Assembly (NCBI GenBank): GCA_964539025.1 | Contig: CAZIFA010000003.1 | Coordinates: forward strand, 186,001 to 250,000 | Source of the DNA: Micavibrio_A sp964539025 | Lineage (GTDB): Bacteria; Pseudomonadota; Alphaproteobacteria; Micavibrionales; Micavibrionaceae | Direction: 5' to 3' | Length of the DNA: 64,000 bases | Part shown: positions 53,442 through 61,344 of the stretch, one piece after another | How the letters are laid out: every line of letters begins with the position of its first letter | Position numbering within the stretch: position 1 is the first letter of the stretch | Notes under the pieces: generated by a model | The model's input: the letters and a program-made list of their open reading frames with translations, nothing else | Told to the model about the DNA's origin: nothing | Database searches by the model: none | Program-made: the position numbers and the translations under genes

Positions 53442-54116
53442 TTACGCCGCCTTGGCCAATTGCGCGACGTAAGCTTTGCCGCCATTGGCTTTGTTCATAT
53501 GGTCGTGAACATGGGAAACCATATCATCCGTTTTTTCATGGAAGAAATGGTTGGCGTTCGGCACCACGCGGTAATCGATGGCAATGCCTTTTTGTGCCTG
53601 CAGTTTTTCGACCAGTTTCAAAACCGATGGCTCGGGCACGATATTGTCCTTTTGACCATGAAGAATGAGTCCCGAAGACGGGCATGGCGCAAGGAAACTA
53701 AAATCATAAATATTGGCTGGCGGCGCGACAGAGATAAAACCTTGTATCTCAGGACGACGCATCAAAAGCTGCATCCCGATCCACGCACCGAACTGGAATC
53801 CGGCGACCCAAACGTAAGGCGCGTTCGGATTCAATTGCTGCATCCAATCGAGCGCAGAGGCTGCGTCCGACAATTCGCCTTCACCACGATCGAACACGCC
53901 TTGTGATCTGCCAACGCCGCGGAAGTTGAATCGCATCGTGGAAAATCCGCGCGCGACCATCGCTTGATACAGCAGATAAGTATTTTTATTGTTCATCGTG
54001 CCGCCATGTTCGGGCGACGGGTGAAGACAGAGCGCTAACGGCGCATTGACGGTTTTGGAATGATGATAACGGGCTTCGAGGCGGCCCGCAGGACCGTTGA
54101 AAATAATTTCAGGCAT
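53442..54116 (-). CDS. Alpha/beta hydrolase
   Basis: A 224-residue dienelactone-hydrolase/esterase-like protein: CLHPSPEHGGTMNNKNTYLL opening, FRGVGRSQGVFD oxyanion strand, GYQFGAW-like nucleophile region VWVAGFQFGAWIGMQ (here Gln takes the Ser place in GxSxG), a late Asp in LILHGQKDNIVPE and His in VVPNANHFFHEK. The missing nucleophilic Ser suggests loss of ordinary esterase activity. In many alphaproteobacteria this gene sits by a cysteine desulfurase, as here (divergent, 166 bp apart). The start at 54116 is preferred over the upstream in-frame 54134. Confidence 0.85.
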   Translation of the reverse strand: MPEIIFNGPAGRLEARYHHSKTVNAPLALCLHPSPEHGGTMNNKNTYLLYQAMVARGFSTMRFNFRGVGRSQGVFDRGEGELSDAASALDWMQQLNPNAPYVWVAGFQFGAWIGMQLLMRRPEIQGFISVAPPANIYDFSFLAPCPSSGLILHGQKDNIVPEPSVLKLVEKLQAQKGIAIDYRVVPNANHFFHEKTDDMVSHVHDHMNKANGGKAYVAQLAKAA

Positions 54117-54282
54117 GTTTGTCTTTCCACACAAAAGAGCAATAACTTGCCCCCTGTATAAGGCGCGTCGCGAAAAAAGTCCAAATTAATCGTCTAAGGC
54201 CTTGATTCTTATGTGGGCAATGGCAGACTCTGGGAAATATTAGGGGTTTTACTTGGGGTTTTTATGTCCTATAAAGTCCCCC

Positions 54283-55383
54283 ATGCGCCGGGTTTACCTC
54301 GATTACAACGCCACCTGCCCCGTCCGTCCCGAAGTGATCGCGCGGGTCGGCGAGGCCATGGCTGTTACCGGGAACGCATCATCCATCCACGCCGATGGAC
54401 GCGCGGCGCGCAAATTGGTCGAAGACGCCCGCGCCGAAATCGCCGCGCTTGTGAATGTCCGCCCCGCGCAGGTGATTTTCAATTCCGGCGCGACCGAAGG
54501 CAACAACACAATCCTTTCCGGCTATAATGACAGGCTTGCGCTGGTCGGTGCTATCGAACACCCCTCCATCCTCGAAGCTTCGGGCGGGCATGATCGCATC
54601 CCCGTCACCAAAGACGGTCTGATTGATTTGCCCGCACTTGCACAGATGCTGGATTCCGCGCCCGTCAATCTTGTCTGCGTGCAACTCGTCAATTCCGAAA
54701 CAGGCGCGATCCAGCCGATAAACGACATCGCCGCGCTCACAAAAAAACACGGAGCAAAGCTTCATTGCGACGCCGTGCAGGGCACAGGCCGCATCGATAT
54801 AGATTTCAAAAATCTCGATGTTGATTACATGACTCTCTCCGCGCATAAATTCGGCGGACCGCAAGGCGTGGGCGCGATGATCTTCCGCGAAGGTTTACTA
54901 CTGCCAAAACTCATCCTCGGCGGTGGTCAGGAAAAACGCCAGCGCGCGGGCACGGAAAATGTCGCCGCTATTTCCGGCTTCGGCCTCGCTGCGAAAATGG
55001 CAAAGGCCGATATCGCCGCGTACCAAACCAAAACAAAGGCCCTGCAATCAAAGCTTGAAACGGCGTTGCGCAATATTGCTAACGATCTGATCATCGTGTC
55101 CGAATCCGCACCGCGCATCACCAACACAACGAATATCATCCTGCCCGGCGTGTCTGCCGAAACACAATTGATGGCGATGGATTTGGAAGGCGTATCGGTG
55201 TCCTCGGGCTCCGCCTGCTCATCCGGCTCTTTCAAACCCAGCCATGTGCTGGCCGCCATGGGCTATAACGCCGACGATTCCAAATCCGCCTTGCGGTTTT
55301 CAACCGGATGGGCTACCACCGACGCCGATATCGATGATGCAATCCAAGCCTACGAACGTGTGATGCAGAGAGTTAGAAAATAA
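54283..55383 (+). CDS. Cysteine desulfurase (NifS/IscS-like)
   Basis: A 366-residue PLP enzyme that moves sulfur from Cys. Start MRRVYLDYNATCPVRPEVIA; an upstream start would add ten codons. PLP Lys in TLSAHKFGGPQGVGAM; substrate loop His in LHCDAVQGTGRID; the catalytic Cys in SSGSACSSGSFKPSHVL; RITNTTNIILPGVSAE is typical. Slightly shorter than IscS (about 404), matching the stand-alone alphaproteobacterial form. The ferredoxin gene follows 96 bp downstream. No iscU/iscA is in the window. Confidence 0.93.
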   Translation: MRRVYLDYNATCPVRPEVIARVGEAMAVTGNASSIHADGRAARKLVEDARAEIAALVNVRPAQVIFNSGATEGNNTILSGYNDRLALVGAIEHPSILEASGGHDRIPVTKDGLIDLPALAQMLDSAPVNLVCVQLVNSETGAIQPINDIAALTKKHGAKLHCDAVQGTGRIDIDFKNLDVDYMTLSAHKFGGPQGVGAMIFREGLLLPKLILGGGQEKRQRAGTENVAAISGFGLAAKMAKADIAAYQTKTKALQSKLETALRNIANDLIIVSESAPRITNTTNIILPGVSAETQLMAMDLEGVSVSSGSACSSGSFKPSHVLAAMGYNADDSKSALRFSTGWATTDADIDDAIQAYERVMQRVRK

Positions 55384-55479
55384 ATTAAACCGCCACGTGC
55401 GCCACGAACGCCACGGTCTTTTTTAAAATACGATATCGTGGCTAACTTGGCGTCGTGGCGGTTAATATAAAGGTTCAAA

Positions 55480-55815
55480 ATGCCCAAGATTACTTTCATC
55501 CTCAAAGACAACACCGAAAAGGTGATCGACGCGCCCGTCGGCCTCTCGCTGATGGAAGTCGCGGTGAAAAACGGCATTGCCGCCATCGAAGGCGCGTGCG
55601 GCGGCTCTCTCGCCTGCGCCACATGCCATCTCTACGTCAAACCCGAATGGTGGGACAAATGCCTGCAGGATGGTGAAAAATCCGACGAAGAAGAAGACAT
55701 GCTCGATCTGGGTTTTGATGTGCGCAAAATGTCGCGCCTGTGCTGCCAGATCATGGTGACCGACGAACTCGACGGATTGATCGTCGCAATCCCCGGCACC
55801 AAAACGGGCTGGTAA
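55480..55815 (+). CDS. Adrenodoxin-type [2Fe-2S] ferredoxin
   Basis: A 111-residue electron carrier. Cluster ligands are in EGACGGSLACATCHLYV (C-x5-C-x2-C) and the fourth Cys in SRLCCQIMV; the acidic partner-binding helix is EKSDEEEDMLDLGFDV. This is the ISC-type FdxB/adrenodoxin class that supplies electrons for Fe-S assembly, matching the desulfurase upstream. The last 18 codons recur as a fossil at 56819-56875. It ends 3 bp before the stop of the opposing paralogue gene. Confidence 0.95.
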   Translation: MPKITFILKDNTEKVIDAPVGLSLMEVAVKNGIAAIEGACGGSLACATCHLYVKPEWWDKCLQDGEKSDEEEDMLDLGFDVRKMSRLCCQIMVTDELDGLIVAIPGTKTGW

Positions 55816-55818
55816 TCG

Positions 55819-56682
55819 TTACAGCCCCAAATTTCTTCCAATAAAACCGTGCCTGCGCACCACCGGTTCGGCCTGTGTGCTGTGCATGATCTTGGCTAGG
55901 ATTCCTACGTGGGTGCGAAGTGTTACGTCCTTGCCTGTGACGGCCTGAACGTCGCGGATCACAGCGCTTGGATTGAATAAAACTATATCCGCTTCATTCT
56001 CAATTTTACCCGGCATTACTGTCCATTTATTTGAACGATGCGGATGAACAAATTCTGTGGAGGGCACCTCCTCATCCATCGGAATGGTCGTGTATGTCAA
56101 AGCGTCCTTGGTAACTGCCGCCTTCATCCGAACGCCTGTTTTCTTGTAAACGGCATCACAGATAAGCTTGATATCATGGGCATCCGGTACCCTCGCGAGT
56201 CCTGCCGACCAGTCCGGTTCTTTTTCCGACAACACCGCCAGAATCTCCCGCTCTTGCGCATTCAACTCAGATTCATACCCCAACACCATCTTGTTCTGCT
56301 TGTTATCGTGGAGGAGTTCGACATGAACCGGATCCTTGTTGGAAACGGTTGCCAGGGAATACATGACCCTGCCATCTTGTGTGCGGATCAGTTTTTCCAC
56401 ATGGGTAAACGGACCGTCTTTCACCGTCCGTATAAACGCGGGCGTAAGGCCCTTCTTTGTCTGCGTAAGTCCGGACGTCCAACCCCCTATCGTTTTGTTC
56501 AACTCGGCGAGCGCTCTTTTTTGCGCGTCCGCTTCAACGCGGTGCTGCGCCTCTTCCAGAGTCTCCTGTGAAAGCTTTACGGCCGTAAGCGGCATTGCGA
56601 CTGCCGCCAATACAAACAATGCCCTGCGACCCAAACCCGCCTTTTTCTTCTCGACTTTCTTTTCGTCCGTCACGTCCGACAT
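55819..56682 (-). CDS. Tandem exported paralogue 1 (Tat-like signal), unknown
   Basis: A 287-residue protein. Start MSDVTDEKKVEKKKAGLGRR, with a twin-Arg-like GRRALFVLAAVAMPLTAV signal. The mature core has ALAELNKTIGGW, then VKDGPFTHVEKLIRT, DGRVMYSLATVSNKDPVHVE and a GYESELNAQEREILAVLSEK helix, shared with the genes at 57490-58443 and, in part, 56880-57419 and 59094-59639. A duplicated, lineage-specific family; no known domain. Its 5' flank (56698-56784) resembles that of paralogue 3. Confidence 0.7.
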   Translation of the reverse strand: MSDVTDEKKVEKKKAGLGRRALFVLAAVAMPLTAVKLSQETLEEAQHRVEADAQKRALAELNKTIGGWTSGLTQTKKGLTPAFIRTVKDGPFTHVEKLIRTQDGRVMYSLATVSNKDPVHVELLHDNKQNKMVLGYESELNAQEREILAVLSEKEPDWSAGLARVPDAHDIKLICDAVYKKTGVRMKAAVTKDALTYTTIPMDEEVPSTEFVHPHRSNKWTVMPGKIENEADIVLFNPSAVIRDVQAVTGKDVTLRTHVGILAKIMHSTQAEPVVRRHGFIGRNLGL

Positions 56683-56818
56683 CTTACTCTCTCTTCCGGT
56701 CAATCCCCGACCTTGTGTTAATATTTTCCCTAACGTATCACAAATCAGAAACGACGGCAAACATGCGCGCTACCAACTGTAAATGCGCATATTTATTTTA
56801 ATTATGAAAATACAAATA

Positions 56819-56875
56819 ACGGAGGAATTAGATGGTCTTGCCGCCGCCATCCCCGGCACCAAAACAGGTTGGTAA
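56819..56875 (+). pseudogene. Fossil of the ferredoxin 3' end (18 codons plus stop)
   Basis: The frame reads TEELDGLAAAIPGTKTGW-stop, against TDELDGLIVAIPGTKTGW-stop of the ferredoxin. As in the first copy, the next paralogue's stop codon lies a few bases past the TAA, with TTACAG after it. It is a leftover of a duplication that carried the gene junction. Confidence 0.9.
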
Positions 56876-56879
56876 ATAT

Positions 56880-57419
56880 TTACAGACTCAATCCGGGTTT
56901 GGCCGCCTTCGGCTCTACCTTCATTGCATCATACCAAATCCTGCCCAGTTCTTTGATATAGCTGCGATGGTCGAGATCACCCGTCAATATTGGGATGTTA
57001 CGCATGGTTCCGATTTTCTCGTCACCGGGCAGCGGTCCAAACGCCTCATCCTGCGTAACATTTCCATTCCAAAGTATGAAAATATGTTCCTGCATCATCT
57101 TATTGTTGAACTGCCAATATTCCGCCAGACCAGTTCGCTCAGATTGTTTCAGCAGCTCTGTGTATGTGTTTTTCCCGTCAGGATCTTTCACTAAGCGTAG
57201 AATGCTGCCGCGCTCATTCACCGTCCAGCCGCCGCTCGTGTTTTTATTCAGCACGTTGACCGCACCGCGAAGTCGTTCTTGTTTTTGTCTTGCCAAATCC
57301 TCTTTCGTCGCGCCTTCGATCAACTCGATGGCTATTCCGATTGCCGTAGGGCCAAACGCAACAGCTGACCCTAGGGCAAGGCCGCCGATGATTGCGCTTC
57401 TGCGTTTTAACTCAGCCAT
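56880..57419 (-). CDS. Tandem exported paralogue 2, unknown
   Basis: A 179-residue protein: MAELKRRSAIIGGLALGSAV with a KRRSAIIGGL twin-Arg-like start, then AVNVLNKNTSGGWTVNERGS and LRLVKDPDGKNTYTELLKQS, AEYWQFNNKMMQEHIFILWN. It shares the LNK...GGW...VKD...YTELL core with its neighbours but lacks the long C-terminal half of paralogues 1 and 3. Its 3' junction (TAA-4-TTACAG) copies the ferredoxin/paralogue 1 junction. Confidence 0.65.
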   Translation of the reverse strand: MAELKRRSAIIGGLALGSAVAFGPTAIGIAIELIEGATKEDLARQKQERLRGAVNVLNKNTSGGWTVNERGSILRLVKDPDGKNTYTELLKQSERTGLAEYWQFNNKMMQEHIFILWNGNVTQDEAFGPLPGDEKIGTMRNIPILTGDLDHRSYIKELGRIWYDAMKVEPKAAKPGLSL

Positions 57420-57489
57420 ACTCTATCTCCTTTTTAAAAAACCGTTTTTATAAACCAAGCATTGTTCCGATAGAACCGGATAATAGATT

Positions 57490-58443
57490 CTACATGCCAG
57501 GGGGCTGTAAAATAACTCCCGACTGGCGCTTCGCTGGTCCCGGTTTTATGTGTTCATTAAAAATCGCCGCTTTCTCTTGCATGTCCTTGCGAAGATCGCC
57601 GCTCGGCTCTCCCGTCACCGCCGGAATCTTACGGTGCGTACCGATTTTCTTGTAGTCTTCCTGCCACGATGCGCTATTCCATGTCCGGCTGTCTTCTGAT
57701 CCCACGATCTGCCCTTTACGCGTCACAAAACCGCCATCGCTTATCTCACCCGATCTCACGATCCATTTCGGTGTGATGCCGTACCCCTTATTATCTTTGT
57801 GCACATAGATATAATCTACCCCCGGCTTGGAACGGTCTTCCGGATGCGTCCGGAAAATAATGGCCCCATCCTGGAAGCTCGCGCTCATCGGCACGCCGAC
57901 ATCCACCTTCATCTCTTTCCCGACATCACGTATGTAATCAAATGTGTGAGACCTGGTCTTCGACGACAACATATTCGTCTCGGCGTTCATCAACGCTTCT
58001 ATGACTTTCCGGTCTTCCGGCTCGAGCGACGTTTCCTTCGGCAAAACAGGCCTGCGTATTTTGTCATCATATACGAGCTGCGTTTCAACCCGCGGCTTAT
58101 CCGAAACGGTGGTCAGCGAGTATTTGACAAGGCCGCCCGAATTATACAATAGCTGTGTGTGTTTTAGGTTTCCATCAGCCACTTCCCGCTGGACCCAGCC
58201 GTAAAATTTGTACGGCTTCCATTCCTCGCCCGGCTTTACGGTGCCCGCATTTTTATTCAGGGCGGTAATCAGATTATGCATTTGTTCTCGCTCCTGGCGC
58301 AGCTGGAGCTCCTTCAAGCTTGGCCGCGTCGCCAACTCAACGATCGCCAATGGCCCTCCGATTACGGATGTCGCTGCGGCGGCTCTCAATAATCCAACCA
58401 ATCCCCTGCGCGTCAAACCCGGTGTCTTTTTTTCGTCGCTCAT
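57490..58443 (-). CDS. Tandem exported paralogue 3 (Tat-like signal), unknown
   Basis: A 317-residue protein. Start MSDEKKTPGLTRRGLVGLLR has a TRRGLVGLL twin-Arg motif; upstream in-frame codons are open but lie in the promoter region. The core repeats the family pattern: LITALNKN, REVADGNLKHTQLLYNSGGL, KYSLTTVSDKPRVETQLVYD, EPEDRKVIEALMNAE. The extra middle segment (KPGEEWKPYKFYGWVQ) and the Pro-rich end are unique. The 5' flank 58459-58555 resembles the flank of paralogue 1 (GACCTTGTGTTAATA, TATTTTCCCTAACGTA). Confidence 0.7.
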   Translation of the reverse strand: MSDEKKTPGLTRRGLVGLLRAAAATSVIGGPLAIVELATRPSLKELQLRQEREQMHNLITALNKNAGTVKPGEEWKPYKFYGWVQREVADGNLKHTQLLYNSGGLVKYSLTTVSDKPRVETQLVYDDKIRRPVLPKETSLEPEDRKVIEALMNAETNMLSSKTRSHTFDYIRDVGKEMKVDVGVPMSASFQDGAIIFRTHPEDRSKPGVDYIYVHKDNKGYGITPKWIVRSGEISDGGFVTRKGQIVGSEDSRTWNSASWQEDYKKIGTHRKIPAVTGEPSGDLRKDMQEKAAIFNEHIKPGPAKRQSGVILQPPGM

Positions 58444-58589
58444 ATCTCTTACTCCTCTGGCCAATCGCCGACCTTGTGTTAATACTTTGTTAATATTTTC
58501 CCTAACGTACCATAAACGAAAAGCGGCCCGCAAATTTGCGCGCTGCCAACTAATCACTTCGTTAATTTAATAAATTATGGAAATATATT

Positions 58590-59057
58590 CTACGGTACGA
58601 AATAGCCCAGCGTGACACCACCGGGGAAATGCTTCCTGAACAGATCGCCGATCTTTTGGTAGTGACCTAAGATAACTAGATTCTGGCACGCAGCGTCCGA
58701 TATCTGGTTTTGTATATCGAAGTCTGTCTTTTGATCTTCGTTCAGCGTTGGAGCCTTTTCTTCAAGTTCCTTATTACGCTTTTCTTTCTGTTTCCTGCAC
58801 AGATCAAGCCTCTCGTGATATTCCGCATCCTGCCCCTCGACGGCCTTGCAAAACGCTTCCACCCTGCCCTGCAAAGGCGTTCCCCTTAGGCGAAGCATGT
58901 CGATGGAACAAATCTCATGCACATGTATATCGCCGCGCGCGAACATCTCCGGCGTAATTTTAAAGATAGCCGTATCGGGTTTTTTGGGCTCATCAGCACT
59001 GGCCTGCGTGGCCATGGCGACTGCGCTTAGCAATGTGATGAGTGTTCCGGCTTTCAC
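58590..59057 (-). CDS. Exported hypothetical protein, 155 aa
   Basis: Start: GTG at 59057 giving MKAGTLITLLSAVAMATQAS, a clean signal peptide after an AGAGAG site; a TTG six codons earlier is possible. The mature protein is charged and helical (RLDLCRKQKEKRNKELEEKA, KTDFDIQNQISDAACQNLVI) with several Cys (EICSID, EAFCKAV, DLCRK, AACQN). Not a member of the paralogous family by motif, though it lies inside the array. Not recognised. Confidence 0.6.
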   Translation of the reverse strand: MKAGTLITLLSAVAMATQASADEPKKPDTAIFKITPEMFARGDIHVHEICSIDMLRLRGTPLQGRVEAFCKAVEGQDAEYHERLDLCRKQKEKRNKELEEKAPTLNEDQKTDFDIQNQISDAACQNLVILGHYQKIGDLFRKHFPGGVTLGYFVP

Positions 59058-59093
59058 AATTACGCTCTCTGTCAAAATGTTCGAATTCGACGT

Positions 59094-59639
59094 TTAATAA
59101 TCGAAACCAAGTTTTCCCGCCAGACCAAAAACGACGCCAAACTTGGGCTGTGCAGGCTCCTGGCTCGTATGTTCTTTCACCAGTTGCGCCACTCTTTGCA
59201 TGTAGCTGCGAAAATCTTCTTTGCCCGTGATAGCCGTAGCCGTGATCTCTTGCCCGATCTTTTTATCACGCTCCGTTGCTTGCCCCTCGCTCGAACGTCG
59301 GAGGTCTCCATTAAAAATATACGCGTATTCGTAAGTCGAAGGATCCATCCTGCCAGTTGTGGTTTTAATGGTGTATTCGGCAAATCCATCATTAAGCCAT
59401 ACAGTTTCATTATGCGTGAACCTGCCATCCGTCGTGACGCGCTCTAGGATAGAAAGATGCAATAACGGAGCCTCCCATCCACCGCCCATTTGTTTGTTGA
59501 GGGCGCTTTGAAGAGCAATTCTCTCGCCTGAAGTCCGTCTCCACTGAACCTCCTTGGCGTCCTGACTGGTGCAGTATTCCAAGGTTGAGCCTCCTACAGC
59601 CGCTATGCCAAGCAATGTAGCCAATGTTCCTAGTTTCAT
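59094..59639 (-). CDS. Tandem exported paralogue 4, unknown
   Basis: A 181-residue protein: MKLGTLATLLGIAAVGGSTL is a signal (possible lipobox-like EYC is late). It shares RIALQSALNKQMGGGWEAPL, ERVTTDGRFTHNETVWLNDG and EYTIKTTTGRMDPSTYEYAY with paralogues 1-3. The tail has LAGKLGFDY. Shortest of the family with paralogue 2. Together the array is a local gene-family expansion between the ferredoxin and the toxin-antitoxin island. Confidence 0.68.
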   Translation of the reverse strand: MKLGTLATLLGIAAVGGSTLEYCTSQDAKEVQWRRTSGERIALQSALNKQMGGGWEAPLLHLSILERVTTDGRFTHNETVWLNDGFAEYTIKTTTGRMDPSTYEYAYIFNGDLRRSSEGQATERDKKIGQEITATAITGKEDFRSYMQRVAQLVKEHTSQEPAQPKFGVVFGLAGKLGFDY

Positions 59640-59701
59640 GACTTTTTTCCTTTGTTATTTATGGCGGCATTTTTAGCAGTTTTCATAAAAATATGCCATA
59701 T

Positions 59702-59717
59702 AATTTTATAGGAATTT
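59702..59717 (+). repeat. Left 16-bp direct repeat bordering the TA island
   Basis: AATTTTATAGGAATTT, identical to 61854-61869. Both continue into a TAGG-N8-CCTA dyad (59709-59724 here). Confidence 0.7.
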
Positions 59718-59746
59718 GTACCTAATATAGGACTTCATTATTAATT

Positions 59747-59780
59747 AATGTATTTACATTTATTATTTATGTATGTACAT
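59747..59780 (+). promoter_or_regulatory. Twin operator dyads of brnTA
   Basis: AATGTA-TT-TACATT (59747-59760) and ATGTA-TG-TACAT (59769-59780), centres 21 bp apart, directly ahead of the brnT ATG at 59789. BrnA-type antitoxins repress their own operon, so this is the likely binding site. Confidence 0.7.
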
Positions 59781-59788
59781 TAATTGGT

Positions 59789-60115
59789 ATGAAGATTGAA
59801 TTCGATCCAGCCAAGGATGTGAAAAATCAGGAAGAACACGGGCTTTCCCTCGCGGATGTCCACCTGCTTGATTGGGATCATGCCGTCTATCGCGCCGATG
59901 CGCGAAAAGACTATGGCGAAGAAAGGCTTCAAGCTTTTGCATACGGCACGGGGGACAAAAAACCGTATGTCGTCGTTCTAACTATTCGCGGCGAACATGT
60001 AAGGATTATCAGCTTTCGTCGCGCCAATAAAAGGGAAGAACGAATTTTAAAAACAAATGGAAAGGAACATCGCCATGGTCAACAAACCTCCAAGAAAGGG
60101 GATCAAACGCGTTAA
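59789..60115 (+). CDS. brnT: BrnT-family toxin
   Basis: A 108-residue RelE-fold RNase toxin. Family opening KIEFDPAKDVKNQEEHGLSL, then LDWDHAVYRADARKDYGEER and the C-terminal VVVLTIRGEHVRIISFRRAN, with the conserved Arg and the RREE-type tail. BrnT blocks translation by RNA cleavage and is neutralised by BrnA. Its 3' end overlaps the start of the antitoxin gene. The extra 10-15 residues at the C-terminus (HRHGQQTSKKGDQTR) overlap brnA. Confidence 0.92.
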   Translation: MKIEFDPAKDVKNQEEHGLSLADVHLLDWDHAVYRADARKDYGEERLQAFAYGTGDKKPYVVVLTIRGEHVRIISFRRANKREERILKTNGKEHRHGQQTSKKGDQTR

Positions 60116-60311
60116 AGGATACAGATCATTGAAAGATGATCGACCGGATCTTGTGAAGGCCTTGAAAAAGCCCGGCAGGCCGGCTTCCGACAATCCGAAA
60201 GAGGTAATAACTCTGAGATTGGACGCTGATATTCTCGAACACTTCAAAGCAGACGGCGCAGGCTACCAAACCCGTATAAACAACGCCCTGCGCGAACTGA
60301 TAGACAATTGA
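60075..60311 (+). CDS. brnA: BrnA-family antitoxin
   Basis: A 78-residue antitoxin. The N-terminal half wraps the toxin; the C-terminal ribbon-helix-helix has KEVITLRLDADILEHFKADG and YQTRINNALRELI. The start MVNKPPRKG at 60075 follows AAAGGAA; an ATG 18 bp upstream is less well placed. It overlaps brnT by 41 bp. It binds the twin dyads ahead of brnT in the usual autoregulation. Confidence 0.9.
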   Translation: MVNKPPRKGIKRVKGYRSLKDDRPDLVKALKKPGRPASDNPKEVITLRLDADILEHFKADGAGYQTRINNALRELIDN

Positions 60312-60343
60312 AAACAGGGTGGGATTTAATCCCACCCTGTTTT
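60311..60343 (+). terminator. Bidirectional terminator after brnTA
   Basis: A 14-bp perfect stem AAAACAGGGTGGGA/TCCCACCCTGTTTT with a 5-nt loop, starting at the last base of the brnA stop. Both strands end in T4. Confidence 0.9.
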
Positions 60344-60382
60344 ATCGATCTGCTGTACTAGGGATAAGGATGTGCTGACAAT

Positions 60383-60862
60383 TTATTTTTTTAGCTTTTT
60401 AGCTTTTTTTCTTTCCACAGACACAGATTCTTTATCTTTACTTAAATCTATTGGGACAAAAGATTCACGCTTTTCCGATCTTTGAATGCGCAATCGCCCT
60501 ATAAGTTCTTTTTTTCCTTTGCCCTGCCGAATGTGAATTAATATCTCACCATCTTCAATAAACTGAAAACTGGATAATTCTAAAATAGCACGCATGGTAG
60601 AACCCGCCTCAACCATAGACACGCTAGATAAATCAATATCTTTTTGCTTACTACCCGGAAGCGTTAGGTACAAGGATTTTTCATCCAAATTACCGCTTTC
60701 TGGTACATGAACGTGGCACACTGCATGCAATCGAAATGATGTGGGGTATTCACTATGAAAAAAAAGCACATCTTGCACACATCCGATCAAAGAAATTTTA
60801 TTATTAGCTTCTGACCGAATGTCTTCACAAAAGACTGTAAAATCATTTAATTTACTGTGCAT
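60383..60862 (-). CDS. DUF6941-like protein
   Basis: A 159-residue protein that opens FTVFCEDIRSEANNKISLIG, then VQDVLFFHSEYPTSFRLHAV and a C-terminal basic tail. The E-D-I-R...K-I-S-x-IG pattern resembles proteins labelled DUF6941, a beta-sandwich found near toxin-antitoxin or phage genes. It overlaps the XRE gene by 16 bp, so translation is coupled. AT-rich codons suggest the island came by transfer. Function unknown; family call is from memory of the motif. Confidence 0.6.
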   Translation of the reverse strand: MHSKLNDFTVFCEDIRSEANNKISLIGCVQDVLFFHSEYPTSFRLHAVCHVHVPESGNLDEKSLYLTLPGSKQKDIDLSSVSMVEAGSTMRAILELSSFQFIEDGEILIHIRQGKGKKELIGRLRIQRSEKRESFVPIDLSKDKESVSVERKKAKKLKK

Positions 60863-61344
60863 TTTTCCATCTCTAAATTGGCAAGATTAAAGGGAATATT
60901 TTTTGTATCTTGAGCAATACTCACAGCGGGCTTTACATTACAAACTCTACTTATGGCTTTACAATTTGCTAGTTCGTCAAAAATTTGACCGGAAGTATGC
61001 CAATATTCTGCGGTAGCTGTAGTAGTAATAGTAAAGCTTGCAGCAAATGTATGAGACGATGAGGATGCCTGAGTAAAATTAATTTCAGGCATAAAGATAC
61101 TTACATCCCGTCCAAGCTCAAATGCCACATTACTAAGCGTCTCTATCGTCATATTGGAGTGACCATTTAGTATTTTTGATACCCTACTTTTAGTTACACC
61201 TAAGCGTTCAGCAAGTTTATCCATTGTTAGATTGTCTTGATGCTTTTTTTCGTCATATGCCTTCTGCAATCCAGAAATTAGTCGGGAAAACAATTGAATA
61301 AATTGTTCTCTTCTTGGATTTCGCTGCGTTCTATAAAAGGTCAT
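60847..61344 (-). CDS. XRE-family DNA-binding protein
   Basis: A 165-residue protein. The helix-turn-helix is in NLTMDKLAERLGVTKSRVSK, ILNGHSNMTIETLSNVAFEL, a classic Cro/CI fold. The C-terminal half (FTQASSSSHTFAASFTITTT and on) is of unknown use and could bind the partner. The 5' end overlaps the toxin-like gene by 14 bp, so order is toxin-like, XRE, DUF6941, like a higBA module with an extra gene. Confidence 0.82.
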   Translation of the reverse strand: MTFYRTQRNPRREQFIQLFSRLISGLQKAYDEKKHQDNLTMDKLAERLGVTKSRVSKILNGHSNMTIETLSNVAFELGRDVSIFMPEINFTQASSSSHTFAASFTITTTATAEYWHTSGQIFDELANCKAISRVCNVKPAVSIAQDTKNIPFNLANLEMEKCTVN

